This document shows positions 1 to 6,510 of a stretch of 8,044 bases of DNA, piece by piece. Numbering within the stretch: the stretch's first letter is position 1; every line of letters begins with the position of its first letter. The notes under the pieces are model-generated. The model saw nothing but the letters and a program-made list of their open reading frames with translations, had not been told where the DNA came from and made no database searches. Source of the stretch: Chryseobacterium gleum (GTDB lineage: Bacteria > Bacteroidota > Bacteroidia > Flavobacteriales_D > Sanyastnellaceae); contig CAMCUG010000062.1 of the NCBI GenBank assembly GCA_945878835.1, positions 1 through 8,044 on the forward strand, given 5' to 3'. The position numbers were made by a program, and so were the translations under genes.

Positions 1-1194
1 TTCGACAAGGCACAAAAAGAACTCGGTAAGATTCATGCCGACATTGAAGAAGTAAAAACGAAATTGAACAAGCTCAAGAATAAAACTAAACTTGAAAAAG
101 AAGCTGACACTGCAGGAAAAGAACTCCGCACGATGAAGGCCGAAAAAGAAAAGTGTGAAGGTGACTTGAGCAAATTGAAAAAAGAGCTTTCTGACAAAAC
201 ACTTTTACTCGATTCCCTCCGTGAAGAAACGCGCAGAAGTGAAGAACGTATTATTGAATTGAAACGTCGCAAAGCAGAAATCGAAACCTTTGGAATTATC
301 CCAACAGAATTCGATACAACAGAATCACTTGATGAAATTTATGGCAAGATCAAAATATCGAACACCGATCGCGATACTTTGAAAGGCAACAAAGACCGCA
401 TGTTCGATCACTTGCGTTTCAAGACAAATTCTGCCATGGCCGATGAAATAGAATTCATCAAACATCTGGAAGATGAAATGGCTTGTATCAATGATAAAGT
501 AAAAAGTATCGATGGTCTGCTCGGAAGTATTTCAACCCAATTCGCCAATCCTGCTTTCACCTTGCGCAAGCGTTATGAGGAATTCAAAACATTCGTATAC
601 AATCGCTTCAACGAAAGTTTGGCTAAAACCAGAATCTCAAACATTGAATCGCTTCGTATTGAACTTGTAGACAACAAACGTGTATTGTTCGATTTGGAAA
701 GAATCGCTTCTATCGAAAACCTAAACTCTCAACTGGCGTTTGAATTCGAACAAGGTGAAGATTTGAAAATTTTGAATCAATACTTGGACGCTGGAAAGAC
801 CATTGAATTCGAAGATTTATTCGACATAGAACTTCATCTTGATGTGAAAGGAAAGTCGAAGCGCGTGGACTTGAAAGAACAAGTTGAATCCGATGGAACG
901 GACCGCATGATTCGTTTAGTCATTGTTATGGCTATTATCAATCGTTTGGCGATCTCTTCGCCAGAAAACAAAATTGCGCTCTTCATTGATGAGATTGGAA
1001 CCATTGACGAACACAACCGCCCGCAGTTGGTTCAGTTCTGCAAAGAACACAACTTCTTGCCCATCTTCGCTGCACCTCAGCCGTATGATGGATTCTCGAA
1101 GTACTACTTTATCTTCCGCTCAAAAGGAAAAATTAATTTGAACGACAAGCAGCACGCTGTGCGTCGTGAAGACCTAAAAATATCAGAAAACTAA
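1..1194 (+). CDS. SMC-like condensin ATPase, MksB/JetC-like (C-terminal part)
   Basis: The reading frame is open from the first base, so this is the last 397 residues of a longer protein; the N-terminal head half with Walker A is outside the window. Visible residues 1 to about 100 are Lys/Glu-rich with heptad-like spacing, as in the returning arm of an SMC coiled coil. A C-terminal ATPase half-head follows. It has an ABC-signature-like SDGT at bases 889-900, followed by DRMIRLVIVMAI, and a Walker B IALFIDE at bases 973-993 with Asp (988) and the catalytic Glu (991). The D-loop GTID comes next, then a beta strand and PQP. This head style, with S-x-G-T in place of LSGGQ, is what I associate with MksB/JetC-type SMCs rather than canonical SMC, MukB or RecN. 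In those systems the ATPase forms a DNA-loop-extruding complex with a kleisin and a KITE-like winged-helix protein, and the next genes fit those roles. The family assignment is inference from motifs and context; the ATPase call itself is firm. Confidence 0.75.
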   Translation, partial: FDKAQKELGKIHADIEEVKTKLNKLKNKTKLEKEADTAGKELRTMKAEKEKCEGDLSKLKKELSDKTLLLDSLREETRRSEERIIELKRRKAEIETFGIIPTEFDTTESLDEIYGKIKISNTDRDTLKGNKDRMFDHLRFKTNSAMADEIEFIKHLEDEMACINDKVKSIDGLLGSISTQFANPAFTLRKRYEEFKTFVYNRFNESLAKTRISNIESLRIELVDNKRVLFDLERIASIENLNSQLAFEFEQGEDLKILNQYLDAGKTIEFEDLFDIELHLDVKGKSKRVDLKEQVESDGTDRMIRLVIVMAIINRLAISSPENKIALFIDEIGTIDEHNRPQLVQFCKEHNFLPIFAAPQPYDGFSKYYFIFRSKGKINLNDKQHAVRREDLKISEN

Positions 1195-1301
1195 TGTCAA
1201 CATTCCTAACTCCCCCAAACGGCGCAATTCTTTATCCTTCAAACATTCAAGACATTGAAGAAGTAAAAGTTTGCTATCATTTAGAATCAGAAGAAAAATG
1301 A
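1194..1301 (+). CDS. Small ORF, 35 aa, translationally coupled between SMC and kleisin-like genes
   Basis: An ATG at 1194 overlaps the stop of the SMC gene by one base (TAATG), and the TGA at 1299-1301 overlaps the ATG of the next gene by four (ATGA). The 35-residue product starts MSTFLTPPNGA and ends HLESEEK. It has one Cys, no hydrophobic segment and no signal peptide, and its C-terminal half is acidic. The two exact stop/start overlaps are the main evidence that it is translated: ribosomes leaving the SMC gene would read it and then restart on the next gene. I do not recognise the protein. It could be a structural or regulatory microprotein of the complex, a leader peptide needed only for coupling, or a C-terminal piece of the SMC protein displaced by a frameshift. 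The SMC head already looks complete without it, which argues against the last option. Confidence 0.55.
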   Translation: MSTFLTPPNGAILYPSNIQDIEEVKVCYHLESEEK

Positions 1302-2494
1302 TCAAAGCCGAACCACGGACCATATTAAACTTCCTGAACACCTACTTCGATGTGGTGCGCGACTTGTTTGAATACCAAAAGCAAGACGGTATCATAACAA
1401 AGGAAGTATTCGATATGATTTGTCACAAACACGGCGCGCAAATGAAAAGTCGCTTGCGCGAATACCGAGTTGTTCGTTCGATAGGACATGATTTCGAAAT
1501 GCGCGATGTGTATTTCAAGTTGATGGAATTTTTGTTGTTTGAATTCAAACCACTTCTTCCAGAAACCATTGAAAAATACAAAGGAGCCATTTCTGAATTA
1601 TTCATGAAGATTCGCAAAAGCGAACATTCTGATCGAGATATTCTTCAAGAAAGAATAAAAAATCTCTCCGGGCAAGTTCGCGAATTCGTTGATCTAGTGG
1701 AACGAAATGCATTCCGCTTGTTAAGTGAAACGCGCGATTTGAAATCGAACATCGACCGCGTGCAATACCGGGAAAAGGTTCACAAGGCTTCCTTCTGGAT
1801 CGAATACTACATTCTTCCACTGAATCGAATTCTTGATGTGAATCACAGTGAATCGGTAACCAGCAAATTGGTTGAAGTATGCGAATACGCTAACCGCAAG
1901 CGTCTCGATTATTCAGATGAGACAACGCGAAGTGAATATGAGAAGCTTTATACGCAGCTCATTCAAACCAACCAAGACTTGTTAAAGCAATCGAAAATTC
2001 TAACCAATGAATTGATTCCATTACTCGAACGCATTCGCACGGAATCTTTGATTTTAACTGGATTCATCGAATTCCTTCGCAATCCGTATAAGGTAGAAAC
2101 ACCGCCATTATTGAAAGGAACACGCACAATGGTTTACGCGAAAGACATGTATTTTAAGGTGCGTGAATTCTTCGAACAATTCCAAATTGAAGCGCCAGTT
2201 ATTGTAGAAAATTCTGAAGCTGATTTCGATAGATGGATTTTCGACAGAAAGTTATTTAAGGAGAAACTGGCAGCAAGCATGCCTTTGAACGACTTTTTTG
2301 GATGGTGTTTTAAAGCCTTGAAAAAAGATTTCAATCAGATTGAAACTGACAAGTTCTTTGCAGTAACCGGATTGTTATTCGACGAAGAACTTCAAATAGA
2401 TTATTCGAAGAAAACTGAACGCGTTTCCATTGAGACAACAACATCAATACTCAACGTGCCTAAATTAAAAATTGAACCCGCAATAAAATTATAA
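1298..2494 (+). CDS. Kleisin-like condensin subunit, MksF/JetA-like (tentative)
   Basis: The protein is 398 aa and almost wholly alpha-helical by composition, with no signal peptide or membrane segment. The start at 1298 is chosen because it makes an ATGA overlap with the small ORF; an upstream in-frame TTG at 1271 would lie inside that ORF. Residues 1 to about 85 could form a helical or winged-helix N-terminal domain. Residues about 90-260 are long amphipathic helices of the coiled-coil or four-helix type, and the last 100 residues mix helices with short strands (for example FAVTGLLFDEELQIDYS), as expected for a C-terminal winged helix that would bind an SMC head. MukF, MksF and JetA have this general layout and sit beside the E and B subunits. 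I see no diagnostic motif, so the call rests mainly on architecture and on position between an SMC ATPase and an MksE-like gene. An unrelated helical partner remains possible. Confidence 0.6.
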   Translation: MIKAEPRTILNFLNTYFDVVRDLFEYQKQDGIITKEVFDMICHKHGAQMKSRLREYRVVRSIGHDFEMRDVYFKLMEFLLFEFKPLLPETIEKYKGAISELFMKIRKSEHSDRDILQERIKNLSGQVREFVDLVERNAFRLLSETRDLKSNIDRVQYREKVHKASFWIEYYILPLNRILDVNHSESVTSKLVEVCEYANRKRLDYSDETTRSEYEKLYTQLIQTNQDLLKQSKILTNELIPLLERIRTESLILTGFIEFLRNPYKVETPPLLKGTRTMVYAKDMYFKVREFFEQFQIEAPVIVENSEADFDRWIFDRKLFKEKLAASMPLNDFFGWCFKALKKDFNQIETDKFFAVTGLLFDEELQIDYSKKTERVSIETTTSILNVPKLKIEPAIKL

Positions 2495-2495
2495 C

Positions 2496-3041
2496 ATGGT
2501 ATATCCAGCGCACCATAGACAAATTGTTGAAGAACTCATGAGTGGTAAGTTCTTGTTGAACAACGAAGAGCATTTCAATAGCTTAAAAGAAAACGAATCG
2601 TTTTACTCCGAGTTTTTCAAAGTGTCATTCGACCTTGAATTAATCATGAAGCCCGAGTTCTGTTATTTGCTAAGCAAAGACACTCAAGAGAATTTCTCTC
2701 GCGATGTAAGTATTTTCATAGCCATTCTAAGCTATGAATTAGATCGCGACGGCCGTAATTTCATTGAGTCGTTCGATTTCAATGAATTTAATTTCGAAGA
2801 GATTGACAACTATTTCTTGAATAGTTCCTTCGTAGATTTAATTGAAAGCAACAAGACCTTGCGCGATAACGAAAGTAGAAGAACGTTGTTAAATGGAATG
2901 GCGCGAAGAAATATTATTTTCAAAACATTCGAAGACCGCTTTACATTTACACAAGCTTATAAAGTATTTATTGACTTCGCCAAAGAACTCGCATTAAAGC
3001 GAATCAAAGGCGAACCAGAAACACAAAACGTTGAATCATGA
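2496..3041 (+). CDS. Condensin winged-helix subunit, MksE/MukE/JetB-like
   Basis: This 181-aa protein starts one base after the stop of the kleisin-like gene (TAAcATG). The N-terminal part is helical. Residues about 68-85 (start RDVSIFIAILSYELDRDGRN) resemble the first winged-helix unit. Residues about 126-165 give the pattern expected of a second one: a recognition-helix-like stretch SRRTLLNGMARRNIIFK, then a wing DRFTFTQAYKVFIDFAKEL. MukE, MksE and JetB are KITE-type proteins of about 170-240 aa built from two winged helices, and they bind the kleisin to form the non-SMC subcomplex. Length, order of elements and neighbours all fit. The C-terminal 15 residues are polar and probably flexible. 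The stop overlaps the start of the next gene (ATGA, 3038-3041). No Shine-Dalgarno sequence precedes the ATG, which is normal for Bacteroidota. Confidence 0.65.
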   Translation: MVYPAHHRQIVEELMSGKFLLNNEEHFNSLKENESFYSEFFKVSFDLELIMKPEFCYLLSKDTQENFSRDVSIFIAILSYELDRDGRNFIESFDFNEFNFEEIDNYFLNSSFVDLIESNKTLRDNESRRTLLNGMARRNIIFKTFEDRFTFTQAYKVFIDFAKELALKRIKGEPETQNVES

Positions 3042-3496
3042 AAAAACTAATCTTTACACTTGCCTTAGCAATTACTTGCTTATTCAACAGCAACCTAAAT
3101 GCTCAATCACTTGAACGTCTCGCTGCGATTGACATTTGTGAATGCTCAAACATTATCAAAAATAACGTCAGCCCAGAATTTCGTGAAATTATAGGCTTCA
3201 AATTAATTGCTGAAACAGAGGAAGAATTCAACACTGCCCTTCTCACTTTCATAACGAACAATCCCGACAAAGCCGCGAAAGACATGGAGTGGATGCAAAG
3301 CATGAGTGACGACAACGGACAGTTCTTACGTTGCATTTCCAAAATGGAAATGAAGTACGACAACACAGAATTAGACACTCCGGAAATGTACAATTCCATT
3401 ATGGTTGAATTGTATGAAATTGAATGTGATTTTGCGGCAGCACTCTTCATGTTTGGAGCAGAAGTTCAAGAAGCCGAGGTTACAGAAGGCGAGTAA
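3038..3496 (+). CDS. Exported cysteine-containing protein of unknown function
   Basis: This 152-aa protein is co-translated with the MksE-like gene through an ATGA overlap. It begins with a clear type I signal peptide: MKK, then a hydrophobic core LIFTLALAITCLF, then SNLNA with likely cleavage after Ala22 before Gln23. Cys14 lies inside the hydrophobic core and does not form a lipobox, so a lipoprotein is unlikely. The mature part is acidic (pI clearly low) and mostly helical, with four cysteines: a CEC pair at 34 and 36, and single residues at 99 and 130, which could form two disulfides or a metal site in the periplasm. The tail is Glu-rich (ends EVTEGE). I do not recognise a family. It is the last gene of the operon and is followed by a terminator. 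Its periplasmic destination is hard to reconcile with a cytosolic condensin, so it may be an unrelated passenger. Confidence 0.75.
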   Translation: MKKLIFTLALAITCLFNSNLNAQSLERLAAIDICECSNIIKNNVSPEFREIIGFKLIAETEEEFNTALLTFITNNPDKAAKDMEWMQSMSDDNGQFLRCISKMEMKYDNTELDTPEMYNSIMVELYEIECDFAAALFMFGAEVQEAEVTEGE

Positions 3497-3516
3497 TCCT
3501 CTTTTTATTAACACTC

Positions 3517-3548
3517 AAGGCGCTGATATTCAGCGCCTTTACTTTTTT
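3517..3548 (+). terminator. Rho-independent terminator of the condensin-like operon
   Basis: A perfect 10-bp inverted repeat, AAGGCGCTGA (3517-3526) and TCAGCGCCTT (3530-3539), encloses a 3-nt TAT loop and is followed by a T-rich run ending at 3548. It lies 20 nt after the stop of the exported-protein gene. The downstream deaD promoter begins almost immediately, so the two units are cleanly separated. Confidence 0.9.
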
Positions 3549-3572
3549 ATACACAATTGTTAATAAAAGTAG

Positions 3573-3580
3573 TATATTTG
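3573..3580 (+). promoter_or_regulatory. Bacteroidota -7 promoter element of deaD
   Basis: TATATTTG is a perfect match to the Bacteroidota primary-sigma -7 consensus TAnnTTTG. The best upstream TTG (3557-3559) is only 13 nt away, shorter than the usual spacing, so the -33 element is weak or absent. Transcription should start near 3585-3589, giving a leader of about 115 nt. The GC-rich inverted repeat at 3583-3599 (CCGCC/GGCGG) straddles the predicted start. Confidence 0.7.
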
Positions 3581-3587
3581 CGCCGCC

Positions 3588-3702
3588 TATAAGGGGCGGG
3601 TTTAACTATCACATTTCCTTTTTTCTGTTGGCGTAAACAGAATTTAGCTCAGGGAATACGGTCGTCGAATTCAATCCGACATCGGGCGACTAAATAAAAT
3701 AT
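3588..3702 (+). promoter_or_regulatory. Structured 5' leader of deaD
   Basis: The leader is long compared with the others in the window. It contains a 7-bp hairpin, TTCTGTT (3623-3629) with AACAGAA (3636-3642) around a GGCGTA loop. A second hairpin, GTCGTC (3661-3666) with GGCGAC (3685-3690), includes one G-U pair and has an alternative inner pairing of CGA with TCG. An A/T-rich stretch then leads to the ATG. Neither hairpin is followed by a U run, so they are not simple terminators. DeaD-type helicases are often cold-induced or autoregulated through their leaders, so post-transcriptional control is a reasonable inference. I cannot match the region to a named RNA family. Confidence 0.45.
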
Positions 3703-5604
3703 ATGACAACATTTCAAGAACTTGGTCTATCGAAGACCACAGTTTCAGCTATCGCTGAAATGGGGTTTGAGACCCCAACACCAATTCAAGAACAAGCTAT
3801 TCCGCACATGCTTACAGGCACAACAGACGTTGTTGCACTAGCACAGACGGGAACAGGAAAGACCGCAGCGTTCGGACTTCCATTGTTAGAACTTCTTGAC
3901 TTTCAAAACAAGAAAACGCAGGCTTTCATATTGGCACCAACTCGCGAGTTGTGTGTTCAAATTGCGAAAGACATTCAACGCTATTCTGCACACACAACCG
4001 GAGCGAACGTAGTTCCTGTATATGGTGGAGCAAGCATTGAAACTCAGATTCGCGAGATCAAACGCGGCGCACAAATCTTAGTAGGTACCCCAGGTAGAAC
4101 TTTAGATTTGATTGAGCGCGGTGTTATTGATTTAAGTGCTGTTGATTTTGTAATTCTAGACGAAGCAGATGAAATGCTTCACATGGGATTCAAAGAAGAT
4201 TTAGATGCTATTTTATCCGAAACTCCAGAGACTAAACACACTTGGTTATTCTCGGCTACTATGCCTGCTGAGGTTTCGCGTATTGCTCGCAACTACATGA
4301 CCAATCCAGTTGAAATTACTGTTGGAAATAAAAACTCAGGTAACGAAAACATCGAACACGTTTATTACGTAACACACCAACGCGATAAGTATTTAGCGTT
4401 GAAAAGACTTGCCGATTTTAATCCTGAAATTTTCGCAATTGTATTTTGTAGAACCAAAGCTGAAACACAATCTGTTTCTGAGGCATTGATCAAAGACGGA
4501 TACAACGCCGATTCTATTCACGGCGACTTGTCTCAAGCTCAGCGTGACAATGTAATGAAGCGTTACCGTAATCGTACCCTTCAAATGCTTGTAGCAACTG
4601 ACGTTGCTGCGCGTGGTATTGATGTGAACGACGTTACACACGTTATACAATACAACCTTCCTGACGAGATTGAAAACTACACACACAGAAGTGGACGTAC
4701 GGCTCGTGCTGGAAAGAAAGGAATTAGCATTGTTTTGATTAACATGAAGGAAAACTTCAGAATTAAGCAATTGGAGAAAATTATTCAAACAACATTTACA
4801 AAAGGATCACTTCCTACTCCTGCAGATGTTTGTGAGAAGCAATTGCTTCACTTGGTAAATCGCGTAAAAGAAACAGAAGTTAATCAAGGTAGTATTGGGA
4901 AATATTTACCAGCTGTTTACGAATCTTTTGAAAGTTTTACAAAAGAGGACGTGATTCAGCATTTCATTTCTACTGAATTCAACCGTTTCTTAGAGTATTA
5001 CAAGAACGCACCAGACTTGAATGTCGATGCTTCTCGTGGTGATGCTCGCGGAGCAACACCAGGAGTTGTGAGGATGTATATCAATGTCGGAAAGAAGGAT
5101 CAATTTACTTTCAATACACTGAAGACCTATATTGCTGAAGCAACCGGAGTAAGTGAACAAGAGATTCCATGGTCAGACTTGAAAGACACCTTCTCTTTGT
5201 TCGAAGTGCGTACTGCATCTTACGACAAAGTACTGGAAGTATTCAACGCTGGGGTGAAATACCGTGGACGTTCTATTCGTGTTGAATCACGCGGCAATCA
5301 AGAAGCGGGTATCGGACGTGTTCGCATGCGTGGTAACAAGAGCTACAGCGGCGGATATGAAAACCGTGGAAGTAGTGAAAGAAGCTCAGGCGGTGGAGAA
5401 AGAAGCTCTGGTGGCGGCTACAGCCGTGATCGCGGACCTCGCACCGGCGGATCGGACAGAAGCACTTCAGAGCGTAGTTCTGCAGGTAGCGAAAGACGCT
5501 CTAGCGGAGAAAGAAGTTCTGCAGGAAGTTCTGCAGGAAGTTCAAGCGGTCGCGCTGGTGGATGGAAATTCAAAGAGGGTGGTACTAAGAAAAAGAAGTA
5601 CTAA
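3703..5604 (+). CDS. deaD: DEAD-box ATP-dependent RNA helicase, DeaD/CsdA type
   Basis: This 633-aa protein is close to the length of E. coli DeaD. All core motifs are visible: Q motif (FxxLGL at 4-9, with GFETPTPIQ at 21-29), motif I AQTGTGKT (47-54), Ia PTREL (79-83), Ib TPGR (129-132), DEAD (153-156), SAT (184-186), VFCRT (247-251), HGDLSQAQRD (273-282), ATDVAARGID (298-307) and HRSGRTARAG (328-337). Residues about 455-530 form a DbpA/DeaD-type RRM-like RNA-binding domain, with strand VRMYINVG and a terminal strand SIRVESRG. From about 540 on there is a low-complexity Gly/Ser/Arg tail ending in a Lys cluster (TKKKKY). These proteins unwind short RNA duplexes using ATP, mainly in ribosome assembly and mRNA turnover in the cold. 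The gene is monocistronic, between its own promoter and a terminator. Confidence 0.97.
   Translation: MTTFQELGLSKTTVSAIAEMGFETPTPIQEQAIPHMLTGTTDVVALAQTGTGKTAAFGLPLLELLDFQNKKTQAFILAPTRELCVQIAKDIQRYSAHTTGANVVPVYGGASIETQIREIKRGAQILVGTPGRTLDLIERGVIDLSAVDFVILDEADEMLHMGFKEDLDAILSETPETKHTWLFSATMPAEVSRIARNYMTNPVEITVGNKNSGNENIEHVYYVTHQRDKYLALKRLADFNPEIFAIVFCRTKAETQSVSEALIKDGYNADSIHGDLSQAQRDNVMKRYRNRTLQMLVATDVAARGIDVNDVTHVIQYNLPDEIENYTHRSGRTARAGKKGISIVLINMKENFRIKQLEKIIQTTFTKGSLPTPADVCEKQLLHLVNRVKETEVNQGSIGKYLPAVYESFESFTKEDVIQHFISTEFNRFLEYYKNAPDLNVDASRGDARGATPGVVRMYINVGKKDQFTFNTLKTYIAEATGVSEQEIPWSDLKDTFSLFEVRTASYDKVLEVFNAGVKYRGRSIRVESRGNQEAGIGRVRMRGNKSYSGGYENRGSSERSSGGGERSSGGGYSRDRGPRTGGSDRSTSERSSAGSERRSSGERSSAGSSAGSSSGRAGGWKFKEGGTKKKKY
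5347..5562 (+). repeat. Repetitive DNA encoding the Ser/Gly/Arg tail of deaD
   Basis: The tail of the helicase is built from degenerate repeats such as ERSSGGG and ERSSAGS. At the DNA level the 12-bp unit AGTTCTGCAGGA occurs twice in direct tandem (5515-5526 and 5527-5538), followed by a partial copy (5539-5543) and preceded by a one-base variant near 5476. The unit is a multiple of three, so gain or loss of copies would change tail length without breaking the frame. Confidence 0.75.
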
Positions 5605-5621
5605 CTTTTAGATAAGACAAC

Positions 5622-5649
5622 AAAAAAGGCCGCAAATGCGGCCTTTTTT
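5622..5649. terminator. Bidirectional rho-independent terminator between deaD and yajC
   Basis: A perfect 12-bp stem pairs AAAAAAGGCCGC (5622-5633) with GCGGCCTTTTTT (5638-5649) around an AAAT loop. It has a T run at the 3' side on the + strand and, because of the A run, also on the - strand. It lies 17 nt after the deaD stop and 16 nt beyond the yajC stop, so it can end both convergent transcripts. Confidence 0.93.
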
Positions 5650-5665
5650 AACGATTTTTTGTTTA

Positions 5666-5971
5666 TTATTTCTGCTGACCTTCACTCACTGTTCTGTCTA
5701 CACTCAAAGCGACTTTCTCAATGCGCATGCGCCCTTGGTCTAACCCAATTACCACTGTTGTTTCATCTACTTCAACAACTTTACCGTGAATTCCTCCAAC
5801 AGTAACAATCTTGTCGCCAACGCCAACACCGTCTTGAAACTTTTTCGCTTCTTTCGCTTTTTTCATTTGCGGACGAATCATGAAAAAATACATAATAACA
5901 AACATTCCTCCCATCATTAATAACATGGGCGTCATACTTGGCTCTCCTTGTGGTGCTTGTAATAAAATCAT
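5666..5971 (-). CDS. yajC: Preprotein translocase accessory subunit YajC
   Basis: This is a 101-aa inner-membrane protein. A short N-terminus is followed by one membrane segment at about residues 14-32 (TPMLLMMGGMFVIMYFFMI). Next comes the family hallmark RPQMKKAKE, with positive residues just after the membrane, and a small cytoplasmic domain containing VGDKIVTVGGIHGKV. YajC associates with SecDF at the Sec translocon and helps protein export and membrane insertion. The ATG at 5971 is preferred over a TTG at 5995 because that TTG falls inside the -7 promoter element. The gene lies 53 nt downstream of the DUF1573 gene and converges on deaD. DUF1573 next to yajC is a familiar pairing in Bacteroidota. 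Confidence 0.95.
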   Translation of the reverse strand: MILLQAPQGEPSMTPMLLMMGGMFVIMYFFMIRPQMKKAKEAKKFQDGVGVGDKIVTVGGIHGKVVEVDETTVVIGLDQGRMRIEKVALSVDRTVSEGQQK

Positions 5972-5992
5972 TTTGTTTTCTATTTTAGGTTG

Positions 5993-6000
5993 CAAATGTA
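5993..6000 (-). promoter_or_regulatory. Bacteroidota -7 promoter element of yajC
   Basis: Read on the - strand this is TACATTTG, a perfect TAnnTTTG, ending 21 nt before the yajC ATG. That gives a predicted leader of roughly 15 nt. No convincing TTG is seen at the usual -33 distance. It would let yajC be transcribed separately from the rpe operon. Confidence 0.6.
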
Positions 6001-6024
6001 CTCAATTATTGTCGCTGAAATAAA

Positions 6025-6510
6025 CTACTTCAAGCGATCCATTTCCACTCCAGGTCTCGCGGCATCCAAAGCTTGTCCAGACACCTCCCCTTTCAGTTTC
6101 AAATAAAAATCTCGCGGTATACCATTTGTCGCAACCTGAATGGTCTTTTCAATATTACCTGAAAATCCTGCGCTGTTAAATTCAACCGTTATCACTCCTG
6201 ATTGTCCAGGAGCGATAGGCTCTTTGGACCAATCTTTCAAGGTGGTACAGCCGCAACTTGGCGTTACTTGTGCTATTTGAAGATCTGCCTTCCCCTTATT
6301 TACGAATGAATAGGAATGGACAATCTTCTCGCCTACCGCAACTCTTCCAAAATTAAACTCAGCCTCTTCAAATGAAATCTCAGGCAAGTCTCCGTGAACT
6401 TCGCCGTTTTCCGCCGAAGGAAAATTCAACAAATCCGAAGTCACCTTGCGCTCTTTATTTTCGCATGAAGCAAACAAAATAAATAAAGCAAACACCAAAT
6501 ATTTATTCAT
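6025..6510 (-). CDS. DUF1573 domain lipoprotein
   Basis: This 161-aa protein starts MNKYLVFALFILFASC, a lipoprotein signal peptide with lipobox FASC and lipidated Cys16. The mature residues begin with ENKERK. A short linker leads to one DUF1573 domain (about 46-145). Its typical elements are ISFEEAEFNFGRVAVGEKI, then HSYSFVNKG, and the conserved PSCGCTT with Cys86 and Cys88, followed by an immunoglobulin-like (ASPM/SPD-2/Hydin-like) beta pattern up to LKLKGEV. The domain is very common in Bacteroidota and its function is unknown; an envelope location follows from the lipobox. A longer reading with many Met and Lys residues upstream would be out of frame over the acidic tail of the preceding gene and has no signal peptide, so the start at 6510 is chosen (6516, two residues longer, is possible). 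The start overlaps the end of the upstream gene by 8 nt. Confidence 0.92.
   Translation of the reverse strand: MNKYLVFALFILFASCENKERKVTSDLLNFPSAENGEVHGDLPEISFEEAEFNFGRVAVGEKIVHSYSFVNKGKADLQIAQVTPSCGCTTLKDWSKEPIAPGQSGVITVEFNSAGFSGNIEKTIQVATNGIPRDFYLKLKGEVSGQALDAARPGVEMDRLK

Noticed and set aside
1271..1297. TTG start for the kleisin-like gene
   Set aside because: It lies inside the 35-aa ORF and lacks the ATGA coupling seen at 1298.
1173..1301. Programmed frameshift extending the SMC protein into the small ORF
   Set aside because: There is an A run at 1176-1180 but no canonical slippery heptamer in frame, and an ATG with stop/start overlap explains the ORF more simply.
3103..3450. 115-aa - strand open frame opposite the exported protein gene
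   Set aside because: It is antisense to a gene with a clear signal peptide and operon coupling, and has no features of its own.
3640..3695. tRNA-like wording (TTTAGCTCAG resembling a D arm, TTCAATCC resembling a T loop) in the deaD leader
   Set aside because: No acceptor stem, anticodon arm or CCA end can be assembled at the right distances; the pieces are better explained as simple hairpins.
4393..4788. 131-aa open frame on the - strand inside deaD
   Set aside because: It is antisense to the conserved helicase core, rich in Asn, Val and Ser with no recognisable domain, and is a shadow of the real gene.
5264..5611. 115-aa + strand open frame overlapping the end of deaD
   Set aside because: It is a frame-shifted reading of the repetitive tail (Ala/Val/Glu repeats) with no independent start signal.
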